A stretch of 9,611 bases of DNA from an uncultured Clostridia bacterium (GCA_944386375.1 CALXAW010000048.1:1-9611); one strand, 5' to 3'; counted from the first letter of the stretch, positions 1 to 6,282 are shown. The notes: a model not told the origin generated them from the sequence alone. Numbers and translations are program-made.

Positions 1-10
1 AAAAATAGTA

Positions 11-177
11 GAACAAAAGCGATGTGATTAAAATATTATAACATTTTAGCATAGTTACACATCGCGTATTTGTTCGCACGCCAATTTTACTTGCGTAAAA
101 TTGGCGCTTGAACAAATTTACGGAAAGCCAACGAAAAAGTTTAAATGCTACTAAGAAAATGGCTTCCCGATTTGTTC
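11..177. repeat. Composite palindromic element with cloverleaf potential
   Basis: Seen directly: GAACAAA at 11-17 and TTTGTTC at 171-177 form terminal inverted repeats. Between them lie three further hairpins. They are GCGATGTG 19-26 with CACATCGC 58-65 (perfect 8 bp); ATTTGTTC 68-75 with GAACAAAT 110-117, enclosing a perfect 12-bp stem 79-90/95-106; and 121-130 with 160-169 (9 of 10 pairs). Because the GAACAAA/TTTGTTC word occurs four times in alternating orientation (11, 68, 110, 170), two folds are possible: three hairpins in a row with shared base stems, or one closed cloverleaf. No T-tract follows any stem, so it is not a classical terminator. Inference: a non-coding palindromic mobile or REP/MITE-like element, possibly protecting the 3' end of the minus-strand operon transcript. 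No target-site duplication is obvious. Confidence 0.7.
68..117. repeat. Long near-perfect hairpin (central arm of palindrome)
   Basis: An 8-bp base stem (68-75/110-117) and a perfect 12-bp upper stem (79-90/95-106) are separated by a 3-by-3 internal loop and capped by the tetraloop TTGC. This is the most stable structure of the window by inspection. No run of T follows on either strand, so rho-independent termination is not supported. Confidence 0.8.
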
Positions 178-252
178 AGAGTTTTAGTCATTATTATTGC
201 ATTTGTGTCATTATTATAATAGTTTTTTCTAAAACCTAGTTTTTTAAAACCG
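141..252 (-). pseudogene. C-terminal remainder of rimI in the +1 frame
   Basis: Downstream of the premature TAA of rimI, the next minus-strand frame reads GFKKLGFRKNYYND and then AIIMTK. This is the expected C-terminal GNAT/RimI continuation: the GF after the YEK motif, then R-K-N-Y-Y and a DAIIM-like ending. A single extra base near 252 (ttt-c-ggt instead of ttt-ggt) separates it from the upstream frame. The frame runs on to a TAA at 143-141. Its last 11 codons (NKSGSHFLSSI) lie inside the palindromic element, so the natural stop seems to have been lost or replaced. Joined, the protein would be about 162 residues, near the normal RimI length. A sequencing error, a true inactivating frameshift or recoding are all possible. 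Confidence 0.75.
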
Positions 253-630
253 AAATTTTTCGTACAAATTAATAGCTGGTAAATTATTACTATTTACTTC
301 TAAAGTAATACTATTTAATTTAAGATTAATACATAAATTAATTAGCTCTTGTAATAATAAACTTCCAATACCTTTGTTTCTTAAATTTTTTCTACATACA
401 ATATTAGTTATATGTGCTTCGTCTATAGCAATCCAAATTCCTGCAAATCCTACAATGTTGTTTTGGTCTTTTGCAACAATATATTTTGAGTTTTCATTTT
501 CAAGTTCAGATTTAAATATACTGTAGCTCCAAAAGTCGTCAAAGTCAGAAACTAAAATATCGCTAATAGAGTCTAAATCAGATAATGTCATTGGGTTTAT
601 TGTAATCATTTTTTTAAATATTCCTTTCAT
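244..630 (-). CDS. rimI: RimI-type N-alpha-acetyltransferase, frameshifted
   Basis: GNAT-fold acetyltransferase. RimI acetylates the N-terminal alanine of ribosomal protein S18 using acetyl-CoA, and it is habitually encoded with tsaB and tsaE. Visible: the acetyl-CoA pyrophosphate-binding motif RNKGIGS (about residues 84-90) after the strand ITNIVCR, then LEVNSNNLPAINLYEK, which contains the Glu (111) and Tyr (123) at the positions of the catalytic pair. The frame stops after 128 residues, at YEKFRF, where the family continues with GF and about 30 more residues; that continuation is found in the +1 frame (141-252). The ATG at 630 overlaps the tsaB stop (ATGA), which suggests coupling. The family-like start MITINPMTL corresponds to a second ATG at 609, with AAAGGA 12 bases upstream. 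Family assignment is firm; whether a functional protein is made is uncertain. Confidence 0.85.
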   Translation of the reverse strand: MKGIFKKMITINPMTLSDLDSISDILVSDFDDFWSYSIFKSELENENSKYIVAKDQNNIVGFAGIWIAIDEAHITNIVCRKNLRNKGIGSLLLQELINLCINLKLNSITLEVNSNNLPAINLYEKFRF

Positions 631-1304
631 TCCTTGTTTTCTAACATTCTTTCGGCTTGTGACTTTCTTAAATATAATGGTAATGTATTAGAACTGATAT
701 TATTTTTGAATTTATATAGTCCGGCTAAGCCTAAGTTATATGCACTAATATTATTGTTATCTACAAAAATAGAATTAGGCAATTTATAGGTTATGGCGTT
801 TTTATTAACAATAGCACCATTACCAACAAAAGTAATATTTGTATTATATGAGTCTAATATTTGTAAAATATTATCTATATGATCTGCGTAAAAATCTTGA
901 AGTATAGTATAAATGCCATTTTCTAATTTGAATATACCACAATAACAATTAGAATTTTTAGCATCTATTAAAGAACAAATAATTCCATCTTTTTTTACAT
1001 TATATGCTAAAGTTTCTAAAGAGCTTACACCAATACTATTAAGACCTAAGCTATCTGCAAAAGCCATAATAGTAGAAGTACCAATTCTAATACCAGTAAA
1101 AGAACCAGGGCCTTTATCACATACTAATAAATCAATATCTTGCAGGTGTAAATTGGTTTTTAAAAATATTTCTTGTATTATAGGCATTAGCTTTTCAGAA
1201 TGTGTTAGGCCATTGTCTAAACTGATTTCTTTTATTAAATTTTCATCTTCTAAAACTGCAACAGCACAAATACTACTAGATGTGTCAATACTTAATATCT
1301 TCAT
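627..1304 (-). CDS. tsaB: tRNA t6A biosynthesis protein TsaB
   Basis: TsaB (YeaZ) is the inactive ASKHA-fold paralogue of TsaD. It dimerises with TsaD and, with TsaE, supports transfer of threonylcarbamoyl to A37 of ANN-decoding tRNAs in the cytoplasm. Visible in 225 residues: the N-terminal ASKHA strand with DTSS (7-10), HSEKLMP (35-41), the signature GPGSFTGIRIG (65-75) and GVSSLETLA (92-100). Length is typical (E. coli about 231). The ATG at 1304 has AAAGGA seven to eight bases upstream. It follows tsaE by 53 bases and its TGA overlaps the rimI start, so all three are likely co-transcribed from further upstream. TsaD, the catalytic partner, is not in the window. Confidence 0.95.
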   Translation of the reverse strand: MKILSIDTSSSICAVAVLEDENLIKEISLDNGLTHSEKLMPIIQEIFLKTNLHLQDIDLLVCDKGPGSFTGIRIGTSTIMAFADSLGLNSIGVSSLETLAYNVKKDGIICSLIDAKNSNCYCGIFKLENGIYTILQDFYADHIDNILQILDSYNTNITFVGNGAIVNKNAITYKLPNSIFVDNNNISAYNLGLAGLYKFKNNISSNTLPLYLRKSQAERMLENKE

Positions 1305-1357
1305 AAAAACAGTCCTTTCGTAAGTTAAAAAATAGCTTTTAATAACTAAAATTATAA

Positions 1358-1792
1358 TTATTTACTTACCTGATTAATAGTTATAGTTCGTAAATTTTCA
1401 TTTTCTAAATTTCTTTTAAATAGAATTTGTATATAATTTTGAGGTAGGGCATCTTCTATTAATTCGCCCCATTCTATAATGCAAATACCTTTTTCAAAAT
1501 ACTCGTCTCCACCAATTGCATAAAACTCGTCACTACTTTCTAATCTATAAACATCAAAATGGTATATATTTATGTCTTTTTTACAATATTCATTAACTAT
1601 AGTAAAAGTAGGGCTAGATATTTCGTCTTCTAGATTAAAATAAGAAAGTATGCCTTCTGTAAATTTTGTTTTACCAGAACCCAAATCACCAGTTAAAACT
1701 AAAACATCACCTTTTTGTAAATGTGTAGCAAATTGCTTAGCAAAATTTTTGGTGTCTTCTTCAGATTTTGATATATATGTTGTACTAAACAA
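1358..1792 (-). CDS. tsaE: tRNA t6A biosynthesis ATPase TsaE
   Basis: TsaE (YjeE) is a small P-loop ATPase that drives turnover of the TsaB-TsaD complex in t6A synthesis. Visible in 144 residues: the Walker A motif GDLGSGKT (35-42), the switch-like SSPTFTIVNEY (59-69), HFDVYRL (78-84) with the conserved acidic residue, and IIEWGE (105-110). Length is typical of the family. The start is a TTG at 1792, with AAAGGA about ten bases upstream; no in-frame ATG lies near the conserved N-terminus, so the weak start codon appears genuine and could hold expression low. The gene begins 24 bases after the flavin reductase stop, in an operon-like arrangement. Confidence 0.95.
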   Translation of the reverse strand: MFSTTYISKSEEDTKNFAKQFATHLQKGDVLVLTGDLGSGKTKFTEGILSYFNLEDEISSPTFTIVNEYCKKDINIYHFDVYRLESSDEFYAIGGDEYFEKGICIIEWGELIEDALPQNYIQILFKRNLENENLRTITINQVSK

Positions 1793-1816
1793 ATTGTATC
1801 AATCCTTTCTATATTA

Positions 1817-2323
1817 CTATTTTACCAAAATTTTTTCTATTTCTGAAATATATAAATCATGATAATCATGGTTAGCATACCATTTGCTATCAAGTGTAGG
1901 GTCTATAAAACATTCTGGCTTAATTTCTTGTTTATAAAGTTTTTTGCATACTAAAACTAAACTTGCTTCTTCAAACATAGGAACACCATCATTAAATACA
2001 ACATTTAATCCAGATGTTTTTATTTTATCTTCGTTTCTGCCAGAAACACTACCAAAGTATGATAAAGTTTTTTTGTGGCTTTTGTCAAAAAAACAAAGAG
2101 AAAATTTGTTATTTTTATCTACAAATTCTTTTGTATATCTTTGTGGTCTAATCCCTACAAAAGTTACATTTTTTCCCCACATAACACCTAAAGCACCCCA
2201 AGAAGCAGTCATTGCATTTTGCTTTTGTTCATCTCCTGCGGTAATTAGCATCCATTCATTGCCTATTTTTTCGAATGGGTTTAATTTTAAATCTTTAAAG
2301 TCAATTATTTTAAATTTATCCAT
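1817..2323 (-). CDS. Flavin reductase family protein (FMN-binding)
   Basis: A member of the FMN-binding split-barrel flavin reductase-like family, in which proteins bind FMN and reduce flavin or use it as a redox cofactor. Visible in 168 residues: ITAGDEQKQNAMTASWGALG (27-46), matching the family's flavin-binding N-terminal strand-turn; the following VTFVGIRPQRYT segment; and GSVSGRNEDKI (91-101), which normally contacts the cofactor. The ATG at 2323 is chosen because AAAGGA lies eight bases upstream and the family similarity begins there; the open frame extends back to 2467 but into promoter DNA and with an unlikely hydrophobic N-terminus. It is the first gene of the minus-strand operon leading to tsaE, tsaB and rimI. 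The substrate is unknown. Confidence 0.88.
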   Translation of the reverse strand: MDKFKIIDFKDLKLNPFEKIGNEWMLITAGDEQKQNAMTASWGALGVMWGKNVTFVGIRPQRYTKEFVDKNNKFSLCFFDKSHKKTLSYFGSVSGRNEDKIKTSGLNVVFNDGVPMFEEASLVLVCKKLYKQEIKPECFIDPTLDSKWYANHDYHDLYISEIEKILVK

Positions 2324-2357
2324 AATATTCATCCTTTCTAAAATAAAATATGTGTTA

Positions 2358-2386
2358 ATTATATAATATATGTTTAAAAAAATAAA
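2358..2386 (-). promoter_or_regulatory. Possible promoter of the minus-strand operon
   Basis: On the minus strand a perfect TATAAT occupies 2363-2358. The -35 region at 2386-2381 is only weakly similar to consensus (TTTATT, 17-bp spacer). It lies 35 bases before the flavin reductase ATG, inside the divergent intergenic region. The AT-rich composition makes chance matches common. Confidence 0.35.
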
Positions 2387-2394
2387 GTATTTAC

Positions 2395-2423
2395 TAGACA
2401 TATTTGACAAACAAATGTATAAT
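2395..2423 (+). promoter_or_regulatory. Sigma-A-like promoter of the pssD-pssE genes
   Basis: TAGACA at 2395-2400 and TATAAT at 2418-2423 are separated by 17 bases, with TG just before the -10 box. Transcription would begin near 2430, giving a leader of about 30 bases that contains GGGAG before the ATG at 2461. A short palindrome ATTTG-N5-CAAAT (2402-2416) fills the spacer. Confidence 0.6.
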
Positions 2424-2460
2424 GTATTAAAAATGTTGATTAATATAGGGAGTGGTTGCA

Positions 2461-2952
2461 ATGCCAAAAAAAAATAAAGAGCCTAAAGTTTTATTTATTT
2501 CAAGTACTGGTGGGCATTTAAGTGAACTATTACAGCTTAAGCCACTTTTTAAAAAATATGATTACCATATTATAACAGAAAAAGATAAAACAAATAAAAA
2601 TTTAAAAGAAGAATATAAAGAAAAAATATCGTATTTACCATATGGAACTAGAAGTAAGCTATTTACATATATTTTTAAATATTTATTTTTAATTTTTAAA
2701 ACAATATTTTTGTATATTAAAATAAGACCTAAATATATAGTTACAACAGGAACACATACAGCAGGCCCAATGTGTTATTTAGGAAAAATATTTGGAAGTA
2801 GAATAATATATATAGAAACATATGCAAATAAAAATACAAAAACTGCTACAGGTAGGTTAGTATATCCAATTGCAGATTTATTTATAGTACAATGGGAAGA
2901 AATGCTAAAATTATATCCTAAGGCAGTATATGGAGGTTCGATTTATAAATGA
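2461..2952 (+). CDS. PssD/Alg14-like glycosyltransferase membrane subunit
   Basis: Resembles the PssD/Cps14F/Alg14 family: the membrane-associated half of a two-subunit GT-B glycosyltransferase that recruits and activates the catalytic PssE/Alg13 half at the inner face of the membrane. Visible in 163 residues: a Rossmann-type N-terminus VLFISSTGGHLSELL (10-24) with the GGHL loop, one hydrophobic segment (about 66-86) that could anchor it, then TTGTHTAGP (95-103), YIET (117-120), and a C-terminal FIVQWEEMLKLYP typical of the family. The ATG at 2461 is preferred over an in-frame GTG at 2452, because GGGAG sits eight to nine bases upstream of the ATG and the GTG lies within or against that site. 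The stop overlaps the next ATG (ATGA), as usual for these pairs. The transferred sugar cannot be read from sequence. Confidence 0.88.
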   Translation: MPKKNKEPKVLFISSTGGHLSELLQLKPLFKKYDYHIITEKDKTNKNLKEEYKEKISYLPYGTRSKLFTYIFKYLFLIFKTIFLYIKIRPKYIVTTGTHTAGPMCYLGKIFGSRIIYIETYANKNTKTATGRLVYPIADLFIVQWEEMLKLYPKAVYGGSIYK

Positions 2953-3440
2953 TATTGGTTTTATTAGGAACTCAAAATAATAGTTTTCATAGATTACTAG
3001 AAGAAGTTGATAAAAACATAGAAAATGGTAATATACAAGAAAAGGTAGTAGTTCAAGCAGGTTTTACCAAATATAAGTCAAAAAATATGGAGATTTTTGA
3101 CATGGTACCTCAAGATAAATTTGATAAACTTATAAATGAAGCAGATATTGTTATAACACATGGGGGAGTAGGGTCTATGGTGTCTGCAATAAAAAAAGGT
3201 AAAAAAGTTATAGCAGTGCCTAGATTAAAAAAATATGGAGAACATGTAAATGACCATCAAAAGGAAATTATAGAAACTTTTAGAAAACAAGGCTTAATTA
3301 TAGGAATAGACGATGTCTCTGAACTACCACAAGCATTAAAAAAAGTGCAAGATTTAGAATTACATAAACAAGAAGAAGGAACAAATAATATTGTAAAAAT
3401 TATTGACGAGTTTATTCAAAATGACCAAAAGAATAGGTAA
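2949..3440 (+). CDS. PssE/Alg13-like glycosyltransferase catalytic subunit
   Basis: A GT28 C-terminal-domain protein like PssE, Cps14G and Alg13, which binds the UDP-sugar donor and acts with a PssD/Alg14 partner on a lipid-linked acceptor. Visible in 163 residues: an N-terminal strand ILVLLGTQ (2-9), the nucleotide-sugar motif THGGVGSMVSA (70-80), and PRLKKYGEHVNDHQ (91-104), which matches the conserved PR-x-x-x-x-x-EHxxDHQ signature of the subfamily. Length is normal. It is translationally coupled to the upstream gene through an ATGA overlap. In streptococci and rhizobia such pairs lie inside exopolysaccharide loci; no other polysaccharide genes are visible here. The specific sugar is unknown. 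Confidence 0.9.
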   Translation: MILVLLGTQNNSFHRLLEEVDKNIENGNIQEKVVVQAGFTKYKSKNMEIFDMVPQDKFDKLINEADIVITHGGVGSMVSAIKKGKKVIAVPRLKKYGEHVNDHQKEIIETFRKQGLIIGIDDVSELPQALKKVQDLELHKQEEGTNNIVKIIDEFIQNDQKNR

Positions 3441-3534
3441 ATATTAAAATTTGAGTAGATAAGTATGTTTAAAATAAACTTCAGCAATAGAAAAATTGTA
3501 ATTATGCTTTAATTGGTAAAAGGAAGGATAAAAA

Positions 3535-4548
3535 ATGGAGGAAGAAAGAGTAATTAACCCAGAAGTGGAAAACAAAACAGAAGAACGTTTAGAAAAAACA
3601 CTAAGACCACAAACACTAGACGAATATATAGGGCAAGACAAGATAAAAGAAAATATGAAAATATATATTAAAGCAGCCAAAAAAAGAGGAGAACCATTAG
3701 ACCATTGCTTATTATATGGACCTCCAGGACTTGGAAAAACAACGCTTTCTAATATTATATCAAACGAAATGAATTCAGAAATAAAAATAACATCAGGTCC
3801 AGCAATAGAAAAGCCAGGAGACCTAGCAGCAATACTTACAGGACTTTCAGAATTTGATGTTTTATTTATAGACGAAATACATAGACTAAGTAAAAATGTA
3901 GAAGAAATTTTATATCCAGCATTAGAAGATTTTACATTAGATATTATATTAGGAAAAGGACCAAGTGCAAAATCAATAAGGCTAGACTTGCCTAAATTTA
4001 CATTAATTGGTGCAACAACAAAAGCTGGCTCACTTACCACACCACTTAGAGATAGATTTGGTATTATACATAAATTAGAATTATACTCTATAGAAGATTT
4101 ATGCAAAATTGTAAAAAGATCAAGCAAAATTTTAAATGTAAAAATAGACGAAGAAGCGGCTACAGAGATTGCAAGAAGGGCAAGAGGTACACCAAGAATT
4201 GCAAATAGGTTATTAAAAAGAGTACGAGATTATGCATTAGTTTTAAAAGATGGAAACATAGATTTAAAACTTACAAAACATGCATTAAATAAATTAGAAA
4301 TAGACGAACTTGGTTTAGACGAAACAGACAGAAAAATTTTAGGTATAATGATAGAACAATATGCAGGAAGACCAGTAGGAATTGATGCACTTGCTGCATC
4401 ATTAGGAGAAGAAGTAGACACAATAGAAGATGTATATGAACCATATTTGTTGCAAATAGGTTTTTTAGCAAGAACACCAAGAGGAAGAATAGCATTACCA
4501 AAAGCTTATGAGCATTTGGGCTATGATTATCAGACAAGGATTAATTAA
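3535..4548 (+). CDS. ruvB: Holliday junction branch migration helicase RuvB
   Basis: RuvB is the hexameric AAA+ motor that, loaded by RuvA, drives branch migration of Holliday junctions in recombinational repair. All hallmarks are present in 337 residues: LRPQTLDEYIGQ (23-34), Walker A GPPGLGKT (62-69), Walker B LFIDEIH (110-116), sensor 1 GATTKAG (159-165), the LRDRFG box with the arginine finger (171-176), sensor 2 GTPRIANRLL (218-227), and the C-terminal winged helix including GRPVGIDALA and TPRGRIALPKAYEHLG. The ATG at 3535 follows AAGGA by about six bases. The 94-base gap upstream contains at best a weak promoter (TTGAGT near 3451). ruvA, its usual neighbour, is not in the window. queH starts 19 bases downstream, a linkage seen in many clostridia. 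Confidence 0.98.
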   Translation: MEEERVINPEVENKTEERLEKTLRPQTLDEYIGQDKIKENMKIYIKAAKKRGEPLDHCLLYGPPGLGKTTLSNIISNEMNSEIKITSGPAIEKPGDLAAILTGLSEFDVLFIDEIHRLSKNVEEILYPALEDFTLDIILGKGPSAKSIRLDLPKFTLIGATTKAGSLTTPLRDRFGIIHKLELYSIEDLCKIVKRSSKILNVKIDEEAATEIARRARGTPRIANRLLKRVRDYALVLKDGNIDLKLTKHALNKLEIDELGLDETDRKILGIMIEQYAGRPVGIDALAASLGEEVDTIEDVYEPYLLQIGFLARTPRGRIALPKAYEHLGYDYQTRIN

Positions 4549-4567
4549 AAAGAAGGGAAAAATAATT

Positions 4568-5134
4568 ATGAAACTATTACTACATACATGTTGTGCACCA
4601 TGTAGTGTATATTGTATAGACAGCTTAAGAGGAGAAAATATAGAACCAACAGTATATTGGTATAATCCAAATATACATCCATATATGGAATACAAAGCAA
4701 GAAGAGATTGTTTAAAAGAATATACAAAAAGTATTAATGTAAAAGCAATATTTGAAGAAGAATATGGCTTAGATAAATTTTGCAAAAATGTAGTAAAATC
4801 ATTAGAAACAAGATGTCAAGATTATTGCTATCCTGTTAGGTTAGAGCAAACTGCAAAATATGCAAAAGAAAATGGATATGATGCAATATCTACAACACTA
4901 TTAGTAAGCCCATACCAAAAACATGAAATAATAAAAGAATTAGGAGAAAAAATGGCTAAAAAATATGGCTTAGAATTTGTGTATAGAGATTTTAGAATAG
5001 GATTTAGAGACGGACAAGCAAAAGCAAGAGAATTAGGCTTATATATGCAAAAATACTGTGGCTGCATATTTTCAGAGGAAGATAGGTATAGCAACAAAAT
5101 AAAAAAGGATAAAGAGCAAAATATGAAAAAGTAG
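4568..5134 (+). CDS. queH: Epoxyqueuosine reductase QueH
   Basis: QueH (formerly DUF208) reduces epoxyqueuosine to queuosine at the tRNA wobble position, using a metal centre and an iron-sulfur cluster held by conserved cysteines; it is unrelated to QueG. Visible in 188 residues: HTCCAPC (6-12), YNPNIHP (32-38), RCQDYCYPVRLEQTA (82-96), LLVSPYQKHE (111-120) and YCGCIFSEEDR (163-173), which together supply the expected cysteines. The second motif reads C-x3-C here, whereas the form I recall most often is C-x2-C. The start at 4568 is chosen because the family begins at MKLLLHTCC and AGAAGGG lies about ten bases upstream; the open frame extends back to 4508, inside ruvB. Probably co-transcribed with ruvB. 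Confidence 0.95.
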   Translation: MKLLLHTCCAPCSVYCIDSLRGENIEPTVYWYNPNIHPYMEYKARRDCLKEYTKSINVKAIFEEEYGLDKFCKNVVKSLETRCQDYCYPVRLEQTAKYAKENGYDAISTTLLVSPYQKHEIIKELGEKMAKKYGLEFVYRDFRIGFRDGQAKARELGLYMQKYCGCIFSEEDRYSNKIKKDKEQNMKK

Positions 5135-5168
5135 TAAAGAATTATTTAAATGACAAGGGTGATATTGT

Positions 5169-6218
5169 ATGAATAAAAAGAAAAATGAAATAACAATTCG
5201 TTCTAGTGCAGCTGAATATCTAACTTATGTGGCAGCAGTAGGAGATACTCCAGAGTCAATAGAGGTTAGATATGAAGATGAAAATATATGGTTAACGCAA
5301 AAAATGTTGGCAACAGTTTATGGAGTTACAACTTCAGCAATAAATCAACATATTAAGACTATATATGATGATAATGAATTAGATGAAAAATCAACTATTA
5401 AGAATTTCTTAATAGTTCAAAAAGAAGGTAATAGAGAGGTTTCAAGAAATATAGCTCATTACAATTTACAAATGATAATTGCTGTTGGTTTTAAAGTGAA
5501 TAATGAAAGAGCAGTGCAATTTAGAAAATGGGCAAATCAAATTGTAAAAGATTATACAATAAAAGGTTGGGTAATGGATGACGAACGTCTAAAAAACGGT
5601 GGCTCAATTCTAACAGAAAAATATTTTGAAGAGCAATTAGAACGTATAAGAGAAATAAGAATGTCAGAAAGAAAATTTTATCAAAAAATTACTGATATTT
5701 ATGCAACTTCAATTGATTATGATAAAACAGCAAAAGCTACAATTAGATTTTTTACATCAGTTCAAAACAAATTACATTATGCAGTTTCTGGAAATACAGC
5801 TGCCGAAATAATTTATAATAGAGCGGATAGTACTAAAGAACACATGGGGCTAACTTCTTGGGAAGGAGCTCCTAACAGCAAAATACATAAATATGATGTT
5901 ATTGTTGCCAAAAACTATTTATCTGAAAAAGAAATAGGGCAACTAGAAAGAATGGTATCTGCATATTTGGATTTAGCAGAAATGCAGGCTATGAGACATA
6001 TTCCAATGACAATGGCAGATTGGGAAGAAAGATTAAATGGATTTTTAAAATTATGGGATCATGAAATTTTGAAAGATAATGGAAAAATTTCAGCAGAAAT
6101 GGCAAAAATTCACGCTGAAACGGAATTTGAAAAATATAGAATAATACAAGACCAAATTTATGTATCAGACTTTGACGAACTTTTATTAAATACTAAAAAA
6201 GTAAATAAACATGAATAA
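5169..6218 (+). CDS. RhuM family protein
   Basis: Belongs to the Virulence_RhuM family, named after a Salmonella SPI-3 gene and widespread on bacterial genomic islands; its biochemical role is not established. Visible in 349 residues: an N-terminal DNA-binding-like segment, EVRYEDENIWLTQKMLATVY (32-51) followed by TSAINQHIKTIY, as in phage-type regulators; VQKEGNREVSR (83-93); FRKWANQIVKDY (118-129); MDDERLKNGG (136-145); then the C-terminal signature RFFTSVQNKLHYA (193-205), TAAEIIYNRAD (210-220), MGLTSW (226-231), AKNYL (247-251) and M-x-DW (281-285). The full length is intact. AAGGGTG lies about eight bases before the ATG. It begins 34 bases after queH with no terminator between, so it may be read through. 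More T-ending codons than in ruvB hint at separate acquisition (inspection only). Confidence 0.9.
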   Translation: MNKKKNEITIRSSAAEYLTYVAAVGDTPESIEVRYEDENIWLTQKMLATVYGVTTSAINQHIKTIYDDNELDEKSTIKNFLIVQKEGNREVSRNIAHYNLQMIIAVGFKVNNERAVQFRKWANQIVKDYTIKGWVMDDERLKNGGSILTEKYFEEQLERIREIRMSERKFYQKITDIYATSIDYDKTAKATIRFFTSVQNKLHYAVSGNTAAEIIYNRADSTKEHMGLTSWEGAPNSKIHKYDVIVAKNYLSEKEIGQLERMVSAYLDLAEMQAMRHIPMTMADWEERLNGFLKLWDHEILKDNGKISAEMAKIHAETEFEKYRIIQDQIYVSDFDELLLNTKKVNKHE

Positions 6219-6227
6219 AGTATGAAG

Positions 6228-6266
6228 GGCTAAGGAAAAATGTTGTAAATAATTGACTTTTTAGCC
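6228..6266. repeat. Inverted repeat spanning the -35 box
   Basis: GGCTAA (6228-6233) and TTAGCC (6261-6266) form a 6-bp inverted repeat, extendable by G-T pairs and one A-T pair to nine positions. Its right half overlaps the -35 box (6253-6258) when extended and lies in the promoter spacer. It is followed by A residues, not T, so it is not a terminator for rhuM. It could be a regulator-binding site; evidence is only the symmetry. Confidence 0.35.
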
Positions 6267-6281
6267 AAAAAATGATATAAT
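6253..6281 (+). promoter_or_regulatory. Strong sigma-A-type promoter of the surface protein
   Basis: TTGACT at 6253-6258 and a perfect TATAAT at 6276-6281 are separated by exactly 17 bases. TGA immediately precedes the -10 box, giving an extended -10 element (TGnTATAAT). Transcription is expected around 6287-6289, about 46 bases before the ATG. This is the best promoter in the window and makes the surface protein an independent transcription unit. Confidence 0.85.
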
Positions 6282-6282
6282 A

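Noticed and set aside
68..117. Rho-independent terminator for the minus-strand operon
   Set aside because: The stem is strong, but no T-run follows it on either strand and the loop region is not followed by a U-rich tail.
11..177. tRNA or CRISPR array
   Set aside because: The cloverleaf outline is twice the size of a tRNA and lacks T-loop and CCA features; the repeated word alternates in orientation, with no regular spacers, so it is not a CRISPR.
1305..1357. Terminator between tsaE and tsaB
   Set aside because: Only a weak AT-rich pairing (AGTTA/TAACT) is visible, and the gap is short with a good tsaB ribosome binding site, so operon continuity is more likely.
1944..2366. Plus-strand open frame opposite the flavin reductase gene
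   Set aside because: It is a shadow of the well-supported minus-strand gene, without ribosome binding site or recognisable domain.
2324..2467. Longer N-terminus of the flavin reductase protein
   Set aside because: The extension runs through divergent promoters, while the ATG at 2323 has a well-placed ribosome binding site and matches the family start.
3444..4127. Minus-strand open frame of 227 codons opposite ruvB
   Set aside because: It lies antisense to an unambiguous ruvB; its composition reflects the complement of ruvB codons and matches no family I know.
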